From Streptomyces sp. NBC_00572 (GTDB lineage: Bacteria > Actinomycetota > Actinomycetes > Streptomycetales > Streptomycetaceae), in the NCBI RefSeq assembly GCF_026341815.1, contig NZ_JAPENX010000002.1, forward strand, positions 62,001-126,000: a stretch of DNA of 64,000 nt, read 5' to 3'. Made by a program: the position numbers and the translations under genes. The notes beneath the pieces were generated by a model. It was not told the origin of the DNA and did no database searches. It saw only the letters and a list, made by a program, of their open reading frames with translations. Shown piece after piece: positions 9,453 through 19,433 of the stretch (position 1 is the first letter of the stretch; every line of letters begins with the position of its first letter).

Positions 9453-12400
9453 GGGGTGACCGCCGGATCCGCGGCGGGCTCCACCCCGTACTGCCACACG
9501 AGGAGCAGATCCTCGTAGGCGTCCGGGTTGAGCCGGCCTTCGTGGAGCAGTTCGGGGGCGAGCGCCGCGATCCCGGCGGCGGGTACGGTGACCCGCCACT
9601 CCTGGTCGGTCTCCGTCACCGTGCCGTGCACTCCGTCCACGCCGGCCCGGGGCTGCCCGGCCAAGGCCGGATCCGCCGCCAGTGTCAGGTCGCCGTGTGC
9701 ACCACCGGGCCCGCTCAGGGTGACGGTCAGCGGGCCACCGCTCGGGTAGCAGTCCCGGTAGCGCTTGGCGCCGGGCGCGAGGTCCGTGGAGAGGATCAGG
9801 ACAAGTTCGGGCCGCTTGAGTGTAGTGGTCCGGTCGTGGAAGAGGTACGGGAAGTGCCTCTTGGAGAGAGAGAAGGAGAGCATGGCCGGGGAGCCGGCGG
9901 GGGTGGCGAGGAACCGGCTCCACTGGTCGGGGAACTCCCGGCGGGCGCTGAAGTGCCGGTACAAGCCCGTCCCGCCGCCCGTGTGCAGCCATGATCCGAG
10001 CGCCTTGTGGAGCTCCGAGACGGCGGCCGCGGCCAGGGTGGCCCCGCCGTCCCGCGCGGTGTAGCGGAGCTGCATGACGACGTCGCTGATGGTCTCGTAG
10101 TCGAACCGGCGGAAGGAGTCCGGCAGCGAGAGCTGCCACTCCCCGATGGCTCCCGCGCCTTCGAACGGCAGGAACCGCTCGTCGCGCAGCGTGCCGTCGA
10201 AGAGTCCGGCGTCGTCCTGTCCGGTGCTGGTCACCACCGACTCCACGGGGCCGATGTGGTCCCGGAAGCGGATGTCCCCGGGCTGGCGGCCGTGCTTGCC
10301 CCCGTTCAGCCTGGACACGAGCCGCACACTGCTCTTGAGCAGCGTGGCGGTGAGGTTCACCCCCGTGTACGGGCCCACGACACAGGGCACAGTGAAGCTG
10401 ACCTGCTTCAGGCGGCGCATGTAGTGGCCCGGCGTGTCGAGGTCGAACAGCGCCTCGGGGAGGGAGACGTACGCCCTGCCGGTCTCCTTCAGGCTCCGCA
10501 GCGCACCGGGGTCGAGCTGGGCGAGCGAGATCCGCTTGGTCAGTTCCAGTTCACGGGCGTTGGCCTCGTAGTAGGCCGCGTCCATCCGGTGCAGGTCGGT
10601 GAGCAGGCGCTCACCGGCGAGCAGTCCCCTGTGCAGGCTGTCCCAGTGCCCGAAGGAGACGAAGTCGGTCTCCTCGGTGCCCAGTTCGTGGCGCAGGGCT
10701 CGTTCGGCACGCTTGGCCACGTCGTAGGCGAGCTGGTACGCCTGGAAGTAGCTGGTGCCGAGCTGGCCGGCCATCCAGTCGTAGAGCTCCTGGTTGGTGT
10801 ACTTGCCGCGCAGCAGCACGTCGGCGTCGTGGGAGTTGGTCATCAGGCGTACGTGGCTGTCCACCTCCTTCTGCGCGGCGCTCCGGTGGGACTTGGCGGC
10901 CTTGATCTGGGCGGCGAACTGCTTGGCCTCCTTGTCGGCCTGCTTCTTCTGGAACTGCCATTCCTCCAGGCGGTGGTCGTATCCGCCGACGGTGGCGGAC
11001 TGCTGGGCCTGCGAGGCATCGGCGCTGAGGTAGCCGATGATGCCGTGGGCCATGCCGATCATCGCGTCGGAGAGGTTGTTGCCGCCGAAGGTGGCGCCCA
11101 CCGAGGTCGGGGCGCCGATCTTGAGCTCCGGGATCAGCGACAGGTAGCTCGCCAGGGTGTTGATGGTGGCGGAGACCTTCTGGAGCTCGACGGACTGCGC
11201 GCTCAGGTCGGCGGCCGTCTGCTCCTTGGGGTTCATCCGGTTCTTGGCCTTGCCGGCGTAGTAGAGCTCCTTGTCCTTGGCGATGGCCTGGGACGCCTCC
11301 AGCGCCTTGATGGCTCGCCTGGCTTCCTCCAGCTGCTTCTTGCGGACCTCGAGCGCCGCGTCGAGGGCGGTGTACTCGTGGGTGGACCGGAGCCGCGCGA
11401 GCTCCTCGGCGTCGCGCTTCTCCAGGGCCGAGAGCAGTGCCCCGCCGAAGCTCTGCACCTGCTGGGCGAACTCCTTGGCCTTGGCGAGCATGGTGGCGAA
11501 CCGGTAATGCGGTACGGGGGCGTTCAGGTCCGCCAGGACGGTCGACAGGTCGAGTCCGGACGAGGCCGCGCGGGCGAGCAGCCCGGGGTCGATCTCCGCC
11601 CCGAACAGGGACGCGGGCCGGGCGACGCCGTCGATGTTCTGGCCGTGGCGGATCTTGTACAGCCGGTCGTCGACCGTGTCCCAGTACCCGAGGAGCTTCT
11701 CGTTGCGCGGGATGCCGAAGTAGTCGAGCCAGCGGATGCCGACTCCGGGCACGATGGACTGCGGCGCGTGCCGCGGTGCGGGGATCAGGCTCTCGGTGGC
11801 GGAGACCTCGGGGGCGGGAGGCTGCTTGTCCAGCTCCCGGAAGCTGAGCACGGGCACGGGCTGCTGCCGCGTGACCTCCTCCGGCCGTCGGCCGAGGAGT
11901 TCGGCGGCGAGGATGTACAGCTGGGTGGCCTCGTTGACCGACTCCAGGGTGTCCTGACGGAACAGCTGGTCGCCCCAGGCGATGAGGTTGTCCAGGTACT
12001 TCATCACCACGGCCTTCTGGTACGCGGTGGTCCGCAGCCGCGCGACGACGTCCGGCTGGAAGGGGTGCCGCAGCCAGGCGTCCACCTTGGCTGCCTCCTT
12101 GGCATTGCCTTCGGCGAGCCGCCGCAGGATCTCCTCGATGCGCTGGCTCTGGTAGCTGTCCGGGTCTGCGGGGTCCGTGGAGGTCTCGAAGAAGGGCTTG
12201 GTACGCCAGTAGCGCGCGGGGCTCGTCTCGGTGGAGCGGTCGGTCGGGTCGAAGATCCGGTGGAACCACCGCTGTGCCTCGGCGAAGCGCTGGTTGGTGG
12301 AGAGGCGTCCGGCCATGAGCAGGGGGGCGTGGAAGAAGAGCTCCCAGTTGTAGACGGCGTAGGGCTTGTCGGCCGCGAACTCGACGTTCTCGGTGGGGTA

Positions 12401-15400
12401 GTCCGGCCCGAGCGCACGCTCCGGGTCGGGTGAGTAGCGCTCCTCGAAGCTCTGGGTCGTGCCGGTCGGCGTGAACCGTTCGGGATGGAGCTGGAGGTCA
12501 CGGTCGAAGAGTCCGTCGATGCCGAAGAGGCCCAACTGCGCCTTGAAGACGTCGGTGAACGGGTGGTAGAAGGTCGAGAACTGCTGGCAGTAGTAGTTGC
12601 CGTGCTGCCAGTCCGGGGTCACCAGATAGGACCGTTCACTGTCCGTGAAGAACAGGACGTCTCGCTGCCACAGGCGAGGGAAGGCCTGGTGGGGCGTCAC
12701 CACGCGGAAGGGAAGCGACAGCGGGGTCTGCGTCAGGATCGCGCGGGCGTCGTGCAGGCAGAACTGCCGGCCGAACTCCCCGCCGATCTGGTCCTCGACC
12801 CAGGAGTTGTTGAGGACCTTCTGCCCGGGCGGCGGGATGAAGTACTGGTACTGGGCGGCCCCTTCGACGCCGGTCTGGCCGTCGGGGTCGGTCGGGGGGC
12901 GCTGGTCGACGCGGACGGCGGAGAAGCCCATCGGCTCGGCGAGCATCGTGCCACGGCGCCTGCTCAGCCTGAACCGGCCCCACACCGTGGAGGAGTGGGA
13001 GTTGTGGGTTTCCGTGTTCGTCACGTTGAAGAGGCGGCCGTAGTTGCACCAGACCACCGGTTCGCGGCTGTAGAAGTCCGACCCCGGCACGAACAGGTAC
13101 GGATCCTTCTCGGCCGGGTCGAAGTAGGTCCAGTAGCGCTTGTCGGGCTCCCATCCCGACGGAAGTACGGGGTTGGTGTGCAGGGACTCGCCCGACACCC
13201 GCTTCGTGGTCCACTGCCCGTGGCGGTATTCGCTCCAGTTGAGCTGGATCTGCCAGTACTTCGGGCTGGGTACGAGCTTGTGCGCTTCTGTGTCGTCGGG
13301 CAGGGCCCTGATCTCCTGTGCCTCACCGGCCGGGATGAAGGTCGGCCAGAACGCGTACAGCTGCCTGTCCCACATCCCGAGCGACAGGGCCTCGCCGTCG
13401 ATGTCGAGGTTGACCTTCTGCCACGGGGTCCAGTAGAGCCGGTTCACCCACGTACGGAAGTAGTGCGTCCGAGGCGCTGACTCGGTGCGGGCGAGCACGT
13501 AGACCGTCTCACCGCTGAAGTCGGTGGGCGGGCTGTTCAGGTCGTAGTCGACGTACACGCCGCTCGGCTGGAGCCGTGCGACGGCCGACAGTCCTTCGAG
13601 GTAGTTCTGCAGAGCTCCCCGCGCCGTCTCGTCGACCAGGTCCTTCTGCGTGAGGTCCGTCTCCAACTGTCCGAAGAACGACGACTTGTCGGCCCGCAGC
13701 TCCGGCTCGAAGTAGTTCTCCGGGTACAGGAAGATCTTCTGGTTGGCCTCCCACAGGCGGTAGCGCTTCATCCACTCCCACTGCTCCCACAGGTCGGAGT
13801 CGGAGGTGCTGACCTGCGGTTCGAGGTTCAGGAGGCAGCGCTGGACGAAGAGCTGGATGCTGTACGCCGCCTGCGCGACGCGGGTGGTCTGCTGGCCGGC
13901 GCCCATCTCCACGTCGAGCAGGAAGTGGTCGTGCAGCCCGTTCGCGTCCCGCCACAGCGGGGTGGTGCCGACGTGGGCCGGGTGCGCCACGAGGTACGCC
14001 ACCAGGGCGGCGCGCCCGCGCTCGCGCAGGGCGTCCTGCATGGGGCCGGCGACCGCGAGCCAGTCGGTGGCGGTGTGGCGGGCCCTGGCCGCTCCCCAGG
14101 CCGCCTGCGCGGCCTCGGGGGTGAATTCGGCACGCAGCCACAGGTTGGCGCGCTCGGCGGAGACGCCGAGCCGGCGGTACATCGCGACGCCGCGCCGGAG
14201 CCGGTCGAGGTTGGTCAGGCTGAGGAACCGCTCGGCGATGTTGATCTGGTAGTTGCGGGCGACCATGTTGACGTCGAGGAAGGCCCAGCCGGTGAGGCGG
14301 CTCAGCTCCCGGATGATCTGGCTGTCGGAGGTTCCTGGGGTGGTGGCGAGCCGGAAGACCGCCGTCAGGGTGGCGATTCCACCGGGCACTGCGGTGCGGA
14401 GCCGGGCCAGGGCGATCAGCGCGGAGAGCCGCAGCACGGGCACGTGCGAGGGCGGGGTGGGCGGGGCGGCGGGCAGTGAGCCGAGGTCGAGCCACTGGCC
14501 GACGGCCGCGTACCGGAAGACGAAGGGCAGTTCGTCGGCGCTGAAGCGGAGGGTCTTCAGGACGAGGGCGATCCGGTGGACGAGTTCGAGTGCGATGAAC
14601 TGGGGGCCGAATCCGGCGCGGCTGATCACGACGGCGGGATCGCTGCCGGTGAACGCCGTGTCGAGGAACTCCTCGAACACCGGCTTTCCGCCCGCGCCCG
14701 GCAGCCAGGTGCCGAGGAGCGCGTCGGAGAGAGCGGGGTCGAGGCCGGCTGCCCGGCCGATCTGCTGGACGACGGCGTCCTTGCTGAGCGTGCGGCGCAG
14801 ATGCGGGGTCAGCCGCTCCAGTACGAGGCGGAACCGGTCTGCGGGGAGGGTGTCCTTCGCGTTGAACAGGGCGTCGGCGTCGGCCGCGCCGAGGAAGGCG
14901 TTGCCCTCCTCCGGAGCGGCCTTCTGGGCGGTGACGAGATTCTCGACCGCCGTCGCGAGGAAGGAGTCCGCTCCCGGCGCCTGCTTCAGCAGGCGCACCT
15001 CGGCCTCGCTGAGATAGCCACGCGACCGCAGGGCCTGGGCGGTCACGTCGTGGAAGACCTTCCCGGCCAGCGCCTGAGGGACGGCGTACCCGGGAGGCAG
15101 GGCGGCGAGCGTCGCCGCGAACACGGGGATACGCAGGGCCTTCATCCGGGCGGTGACGAACCGGCGCGGCCCCTGGTACAGCGCCTCGACGGCAGTCCGG
15201 AAGGCGTCACCCTCGGGGCCTGCGGGGGCCAGGGCGAGCAGGATGCGGTGCTGGTCGTCGTTCATCGGGCCGGTGAACGACAGCCGCCGGTCCTGGGCCG
15301 CCTCACTCGGCGGGGCAGATGGCGCGGGCCGCACCGGTTCTCCCTCGGCCGGCTCGGCCGGCTCGAAGCGCACCGGCAGATCGGTGGGCAGGGACACTCC

Positions 15401-18400
15401 GGCGGGCAGGGCCGCCAGAGGGGCCGTGTACACGACCGTGCCCAGAAGAGTCGCCACCGTCTCCTGCACCAGGGTGGCGTCCCAGCCCATGAGGGCCAGG
15501 TTCCTGCGGGTGAGTTCGCCCCGGTCGTCGGTCGTTCCCCGGGTCTGCTGCTGGATGGTCTGGAGCGCGGCACGGAGGGAGGTGAGCGCGGAGACGAGAG
15601 CCGCGTCGTCGGGGAGGGGCCCGTCGAGCGGGGGCCTGCGTGCGTCGAGGACGGCCTCGATGGCGTCCGCGTGGAAGCCGACTCGGACGAAGGTCTCCAT
15701 GAGATCGACGAAGCGCCCGAGCACATCCATCTCGGAGGCGGCGGGCAGCAGCGGCGGTCCGGCCGCGGCCTCCGTCCCCGGTTGCCGCATCCGGTCGCCG
15801 CCGGCCGGCTCCGTCTCGGCGAACGGGGACGTGGATGCGGAAGGCGCTGAAAGGGCCGAAGGGGTTGGAGCGACGGCTGTGGAGGCGGCCGCGGAGGCCG
15901 AAGCGACCAGATGGGACCAAGGGTTGGCACTGCTGCGTGGCGCCAGCCTCAGCAGGTCGACGACGGGCAGCGAGAGGGTGCGGGCCAGCGTCACCACGCA
16001 GCTGAGGACCGTCAGGTTGACCAGGTTGAGGGACTTGTTCCGCAAGGGCGTGTTCGGCCCGGTCACCAGCTCGGCCAGCTCGGCGTCGCTGACCTGGAGG
16101 GCGGCGAGCAGGGCGGCCGATACGGCGGGGGTCTCCAGGCTGCCGATGACCTTCAGCTCGCTGCGGTCCGCGTTGAGCTCGAAGGGACTCGGGGTGCCGG
16201 GCTGTGGGCTGACCGCCGCCGGGTCCAGGAACAGCCGGTCGTACAGCGGCGGCTGGTCGTCGGAGGGGTACCGGTGGGTGTCCAGCGGCCGGCAGAAGCC
16301 GAGGACGCGCTCCGCCGGCAGGTCCAGCCTGGCGCACATTGCACGGACGGCGGCGATGGACCGCAGGGTGAGCACGTCCAGACGGCCGTCGTTGTTGGAT
16401 CCCTGGATCAGACGGTCGAGCTCCCGCGGCTCCACGCCCAGGACGTGCTGGAGGCGGACGAAACGGTGGAGCCGTTCCAGTACGGAGGCGTCGAGCCCGG
16501 AGAGGGTCATCTTGTCGGTGTCGTTCGGGAACCGCGCGTCGGGGACGAACCGCACGACCCCGCCGGGGTCGACGAAGCGGGTCTCCAGGACGGCCGCGAG
16601 CTCCGTGAAACGCAGTCCGGCGGTGTCCAGGAGCGGGCGGACGTGGGTCATGGCCTCCGTCAGCGCCGCGTCGGTGGTCGCGGCGGGCCGTCCGTAGAAC
16701 TCCGCGAGGGTACGCGGCGGGGTGAGCGTCTCCCCGGCGATGATCTGCTGCGACACCTTGGAGAGGCCGAGCCGGGCCGCCGTCAGCAGCCGGTCGAAGT
16801 CGGTGGGGTGCGTGGCGTCGTAACAGAGGTCGAGGACGAGGGCCTCGCGGGTGACTCCCAGCCGGCCGAGGTAGGTGGTGGTCTGCTCGCCCCAGAGGTC
16901 GAAGGGCAGCTGCCAGGGGTGGACGGCGGTGCGCAGCTTGTCGTACGCCCCGGTGTTGACGTGCTGGGGCTGCACGCGCAGTTCGTCCGAGCTCCCTCGG
17001 CTCTGGCGCTCGGCGGCCGGGACCGCGGTCTCCGGGGAGACGGCGGATTCGAGCAGCTCGTTGACGAGGTCGACATACGGGATGCTGAACTCGGTGTTCT
17101 CCTTGCTGAGTTCGATGTCCCACAGGTCGCGCCTGCGGCCGTGGAGCACTTCGGCCACCGGGCCGCAGCGGGACTCTCCGGTCTGCTCGCCCCCGCCGAG
17201 CCGGCGCAGGTAGTACAGCAGGTCCACGAGGTAGGCCGCCTGGCTGTACACCGAGCGGCTCTCCTCGACCGGCGCGTAGTCCGCCGAGCCGAACAGGTCC
17301 TCCCAGTCGGGAATCTGCGTGGTCTGCGGCTGGATCGCGGGGAGCCAGGGCACGTCGAACTGGCCCGCGGTCCGCAGGTCGGCGACGAGGTTGACCGCCT
17401 CGGCGTGCACCTGGGTGGCCCGGGCGTGGATGGCGCGGGCCTCGGCCTCGTCGACATCGCCGGACACCTTGCGGGCGAAGTCCGAGACTCCGATTCCCGC
17501 GACGGCGTACGACGAGTGGAAGCCGTTGTCCCGTAGCGCCTGCATCGCCTCGAAGCGGGGGGCGATCTTGAAGGTCCGCTGCACCACGGCCAGTTCGCGA
17601 CGCTCCTCCGCGTCCGGGACCGTGGTGGCGTCGACGCGGGTGGCCGTGAGGTCGAAGTCGGGGTTGGCGGCCAGGAACCGGGTGGCGGGGGCCTCGGCGT
17701 GCTCGGGGTGCCCGGCGAGCCGGAAGGCGAGGTGGGCGGTGGGGTACGCCTCGGCCACCCGGGTGCGGATGCCGTCGGCGTACTCCCGTACGGTGTCGGG
17801 GGTTCGTACGGAGCGGGGGCCGGTCTCCGGCGCCGACCCGGGCCCGGTCTCCGGCGCCGACCCCGGCCCGGGCCTCGGCCCTGCCCCCGGCCCCGGCCCC
17901 GGCCCCGGCGAGGACTCCGGAACGCCACCCGCTTCCGTGACCAGTTCGGCCCAACGGCCGTCCAGGCGGACGAGGTCTCGGCGGTGGGTGAACTCCCCCG
18001 TGTCGAATCGCGCCAGAAGAGCCTTGACCAGCGGCGCGTTGTCACCGGTGAGCCGCCCGAGCTCCAGCGCCAGCTCCAGCCGCTCGGCGTGACCGTCGAC
18101 CTCGCCGGCCAGGCTCGCGGACATGCCGGTGCGGTCCAGGTGGGCGGTGTACAGCCGGGCGCGAACGTCCGGTTCGGGTACCGCCACGGCGAAGATCCGC
18201 GCCAGCGGGGAAGGCACCACGCCGTCCGGCGCCGACCGTGTCACACCGTCCGGTGTGACACGGTCGGCCGCCTCGGCGGCCTGGAGTTCCCGGACGCGCA
18301 GAGCCGTCAAGAACTCCGCCGCCCCGTCGGCCGAGGAGATCACCCCTTCCGCAGCAGCGGCGGCCAGGGCGGCCGAGGCTTCCACGACGCTTCGCTGGGC

Positions 18401-18946
18401 AAGGGCGGCCAGGTCGGCGGGGAGTCCACGGGCGAGCAGCCCGAAGTACCGCTCGGCCGAGAGACCGGTGCTCCGCTCGTGCCTCGCGGCCTGCGCGGCA
18501 TGTCCGATCTCCTGCGCGCTGTGGCCGGTGGCGCGGGAGAGGTAGGCCAGCTCGTGTCCGTCCGCTTCCTCGCCGACCTCCGCGAGGCCCACTCCGTCGA
18601 GGTGCGCGCCGACCGCGCTGAGCAGGGCCTCGTAACGGCTCGGACCGCTGCCCGGCAGCCGTAGATCGACCGTCTCTCCGGCCGCGGCGAAGGCCCGTAC
18701 GGTCCGGGTGGTCCGGGTCGTCCGTCCGTCCGTGGTCGCCGCGATCACCAGCTCCGCGGCGGTGTCCGGTAGCTCACACTCCAACCGGTACGCACCCTCG
18801 TCGCCGGTACGGGTCTCTCCCACCGGCTCCGTGGAACGCAGCCGTCTCGCCGACACCAGGACTTCGGCCCCCACCACAGGCGTGCCGTCCTCGCGGAGCA
18901 CTCGGCCCTGAACGGTCACGGAACGGGGGGCGGCTGCACTGGTCAT
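9449..18946 (-). CDS. TcA-like Tc (ABC) toxin pore-forming subunit
   Basis: 3165 residues, at the long end for TcA proteins. The family forms a pentameric bell whose channel injects the TcB-TcC toxin into target cells. Visible in order: a carboxypeptidase-regulatory/transthyretin-like N-terminal domain (about 8-95); a Gly/Pro-rich low-complexity linker (about 345-385); VRP1 signatures YSQAAYLVDLLYYL (about 565) and IPYVDLVNELLES (about 625); a neuraminidase-like/ABC-toxin region with THYFRTWVNRLYWTPW (about 1815); NWELFFHAPLLMAGRLS and AEAQRWFHRIFDPT (about 2200); long charged helices (about 2510-2700); and the TcB-binding end with YTNQELYDWMAGQLG (about 2715). The ATG at 18946 has AGGTGAGG just upstream and fits better than an earlier in-frame codon at 19054. 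It heads the operon and its stop overlaps the first kelch gene. The N-terminal regulatory-like domain and linker are additions to the classical insect-pathogen TcA. Confidence 0.95.
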   Translation of the reverse strand: MTSAAAPRSVTVQGRVLREDGTPVVGAEVLVSARRLRSTEPVGETRTGDEGAYRLECELPDTAAELVIAATTDGRTTRTTRTVRAFAAAGETVDLRLPGSGPSRYEALLSAVGAHLDGVGLAEVGEEADGHELAYLSRATGHSAQEIGHAAQAARHERSTGLSAERYFGLLARGLPADLAALAQRSVVEASAALAAAAAEGVISSADGAAEFLTALRVRELQAAEAADRVTPDGVTRSAPDGVVPSPLARIFAVAVPEPDVRARLYTAHLDRTGMSASLAGEVDGHAERLELALELGRLTGDNAPLVKALLARFDTGEFTHRRDLVRLDGRWAELVTEAGGVPESSPGPGPGPGAGPRPGPGSAPETGPGSAPETGPRSVRTPDTVREYADGIRTRVAEAYPTAHLAFRLAGHPEHAEAPATRFLAANPDFDLTATRVDATTVPDAEERRELAVVQRTFKIAPRFEAMQALRDNGFHSSYAVAGIGVSDFARKVSGDVDEAEARAIHARATQVHAEAVNLVADLRTAGQFDVPWLPAIQPQTTQIPDWEDLFGSADYAPVEESRSVYSQAAYLVDLLYYLRRLGGGEQTGESRCGPVAEVLHGRRRDLWDIELSKENTEFSIPYVDLVNELLESAVSPETAVPAAERQSRGSSDELRVQPQHVNTGAYDKLRTAVHPWQLPFDLWGEQTTTYLGRLGVTREALVLDLCYDATHPTDFDRLLTAARLGLSKVSQQIIAGETLTPPRTLAEFYGRPAATTDAALTEAMTHVRPLLDTAGLRFTELAAVLETRFVDPGGVVRFVPDARFPNDTDKMTLSGLDASVLERLHRFVRLQHVLGVEPRELDRLIQGSNNDGRLDVLTLRSIAAVRAMCARLDLPAERVLGFCRPLDTHRYPSDDQPPLYDRLFLDPAAVSPQPGTPSPFELNADRSELKVIGSLETPAVSAALLAALQVSDAELAELVTGPNTPLRNKSLNLVNLTVLSCVVTLARTLSLPVVDLLRLAPRSSANPWSHLVASASAAASTAVAPTPSALSAPSASTSPFAETEPAGGDRMRQPGTEAAAGPPLLPAASEMDVLGRFVDLMETFVRVGFHADAIEAVLDARRPPLDGPLPDDAALVSALTSLRAALQTIQQQTRGTTDDRGELTRRNLALMGWDATLVQETVATLLGTVVYTAPLAALPAGVSLPTDLPVRFEPAEPAEGEPVRPAPSAPPSEAAQDRRLSFTGPMNDDQHRILLALAPAGPEGDAFRTAVEALYQGPRRFVTARMKALRIPVFAATLAALPPGYAVPQALAGKVFHDVTAQALRSRGYLSEAEVRLLKQAPGADSFLATAVENLVTAQKAAPEEGNAFLGAADADALFNAKDTLPADRFRLVLERLTPHLRRTLSKDAVVQQIGRAAGLDPALSDALLGTWLPGAGGKPVFEEFLDTAFTGSDPAVVISRAGFGPQFIALELVHRIALVLKTLRFSADELPFVFRYAAVGQWLDLGSLPAAPPTPPSHVPVLRLSALIALARLRTAVPGGIATLTAVFRLATTPGTSDSQIIRELSRLTGWAFLDVNMVARNYQINIAERFLSLTNLDRLRRGVAMYRRLGVSAERANLWLRAEFTPEAAQAAWGAARARHTATDWLAVAGPMQDALRERGRAALVAYLVAHPAHVGTTPLWRDANGLHDHFLLDVEMGAGQQTTRVAQAAYSIQLFVQRCLLNLEPQVSTSDSDLWEQWEWMKRYRLWEANQKIFLYPENYFEPELRADKSSFFGQLETDLTQKDLVDETARGALQNYLEGLSAVARLQPSGVYVDYDLNSPPTDFSGETVYVLARTESAPRTHYFRTWVNRLYWTPWQKVNLDIDGEALSLGMWDRQLYAFWPTFIPAGEAQEIRALPDDTEAHKLVPSPKYWQIQLNWSEYRHGQWTTKRVSGESLHTNPVLPSGWEPDKRYWTYFDPAEKDPYLFVPGSDFYSREPVVWCNYGRLFNVTNTETHNSHSSTVWGRFRLSRRRGTMLAEPMGFSAVRVDQRPPTDPDGQTGVEGAAQYQYFIPPPGQKVLNNSWVEDQIGGEFGRQFCLHDARAILTQTPLSLPFRVVTPHQAFPRLWQRDVLFFTDSERSYLVTPDWQHGNYYCQQFSTFYHPFTDVFKAQLGLFGIDGLFDRDLQLHPERFTPTGTTQSFEERYSPDPERALGPDYPTENVEFAADKPYAVYNWELFFHAPLLMAGRLSTNQRFAEAQRWFHRIFDPTDRSTETSPARYWRTKPFFETSTDPADPDSYQSQRIEEILRRLAEGNAKEAAKVDAWLRHPFQPDVVARLRTTAYQKAVVMKYLDNLIAWGDQLFRQDTLESVNEATQLYILAAELLGRRPEEVTRQQPVPVLSFRELDKQPPAPEVSATESLIPAPRHAPQSIVPGVGIRWLDYFGIPRNEKLLGYWDTVDDRLYKIRHGQNIDGVARPASLFGAEIDPGLLARAASSGLDLSTVLADLNAPVPHYRFATMLAKAKEFAQQVQSFGGALLSALEKRDAEELARLRSTHEYTALDAALEVRKKQLEEARRAIKALEASQAIAKDKELYYAGKAKNRMNPKEQTAADLSAQSVELQKVSATINTLASYLSLIPELKIGAPTSVGATFGGNNLSDAMIGMAHGIIGYLSADASQAQQSATVGGYDHRLEEWQFQKKQADKEAKQFAAQIKAAKSHRSAAQKEVDSHVRLMTNSHDADVLLRGKYTNQELYDWMAGQLGTSYFQAYQLAYDVAKRAERALRHELGTEETDFVSFGHWDSLHRGLLAGERLLTDLHRMDAAYYEANARELELTKRISLAQLDPGALRSLKETGRAYVSLPEALFDLDTPGHYMRRLKQVSFTVPCVVGPYTGVNLTATLLKSSVRLVSRLNGGKHGRQPGDIRFRDHIGPVESVVTSTGQDDAGLFDGTLRDERFLPFEGAGAIGEWQLSLPDSFRRFDYETISDVVMQLRYTARDGGATLAAAAVSELHKALGSWLHTGGGTGLYRHFSARREFPDQWSRFLATPAGSPAMLSFSLSKRHFPYLFHDRTTTLKRPELVLILSTDLAPGAKRYRDCYPSGGPLTVTLSGPGGAHGDLTLAADPALAGQPRAGVDGVHGTVTETDQEWRVTVPAAGIAALAPELLHEGRLNPDAYEDLLLVWQYGVEPAADPAVTP

Positions 18947-19124
18947 GGCCTCACCTGATGACGGGGTTCGTCGCCTTCTGAGCTGGCGTTCTCCGCTCGG
19001 GAGCCTAGCGACGAACCATCGCAGATCACCTTGATCCAGATGTAAACCGCTCATCCAGCCGAATCAGGCGCACACCCTCCTTCGCCACCACCCCGAGTGC
19101 GCGCCCGCAGCCCGAACGAGCCGG

Positions 19125-19397
19125 TCAGAACGCGATCGAGCCGCTGATCACGCAGCGGTCTTCGGCGTCGATGGTGTCGAGGTCGTTGCCGTGGGCGGCG
19201 ATCGGGTCGGGGAAGTGCCGCAGGGCGGAGCGGGTTCGGCGCAGGGCGTCGCGTACAGCGGGTGGGTAGATGCCCTGTCCGCAGGGGTGGACGGTCCAGC
19301 CGCGTGCGCGCAGAGCGGCTGCCACCCGCCGTTCGTGCGCATCGCCTACCGCCTTGCGGTCCTGCCAATGCCTCGCTGCGGTGCCCCCTCGACCCAT
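19125..19397 (-). pseudogene. Degenerate nuclease-like fragment (PD-(D/E)xK-type), 90 codons
   Basis: The frame encodes HERRVAAALRARGWTVHPCG and RSALRHFPDPIAAHGNDLDT followed by IDAEDR. This resembles small actinobacterial restriction-endonuclease-like proteins carried by integrative elements, where a P-D ... D-A-K motif is expected. Here the motif ends D-A-E, so the catalytic lysine is missing, and the frame stops a few residues later, well short of the usual length. The likely ATG at 19397 has no clear ribosome site. It is probably a decayed, non-functional remnant. The family call rests on remembered motif resemblance only. Confidence 0.4.
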
Positions 19398-19433
19398 CGC
19401 CGGGAATCAGCGTCGCCGGAACGAAGGGGCTGT

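Noticed and set aside
10007..12433. An 808-codon forward frame inside the TcA gene.
   Set aside because: Antisense shadow of TcA; the reverse frame contains all the conserved TcA signatures.
18947..19124. Promoter of the Tc operon.
   Set aside because: TAGGCT in the reverse strand could be a -10 element, but no matching -35 hexamer at proper spacing was seen, so I did not call it.
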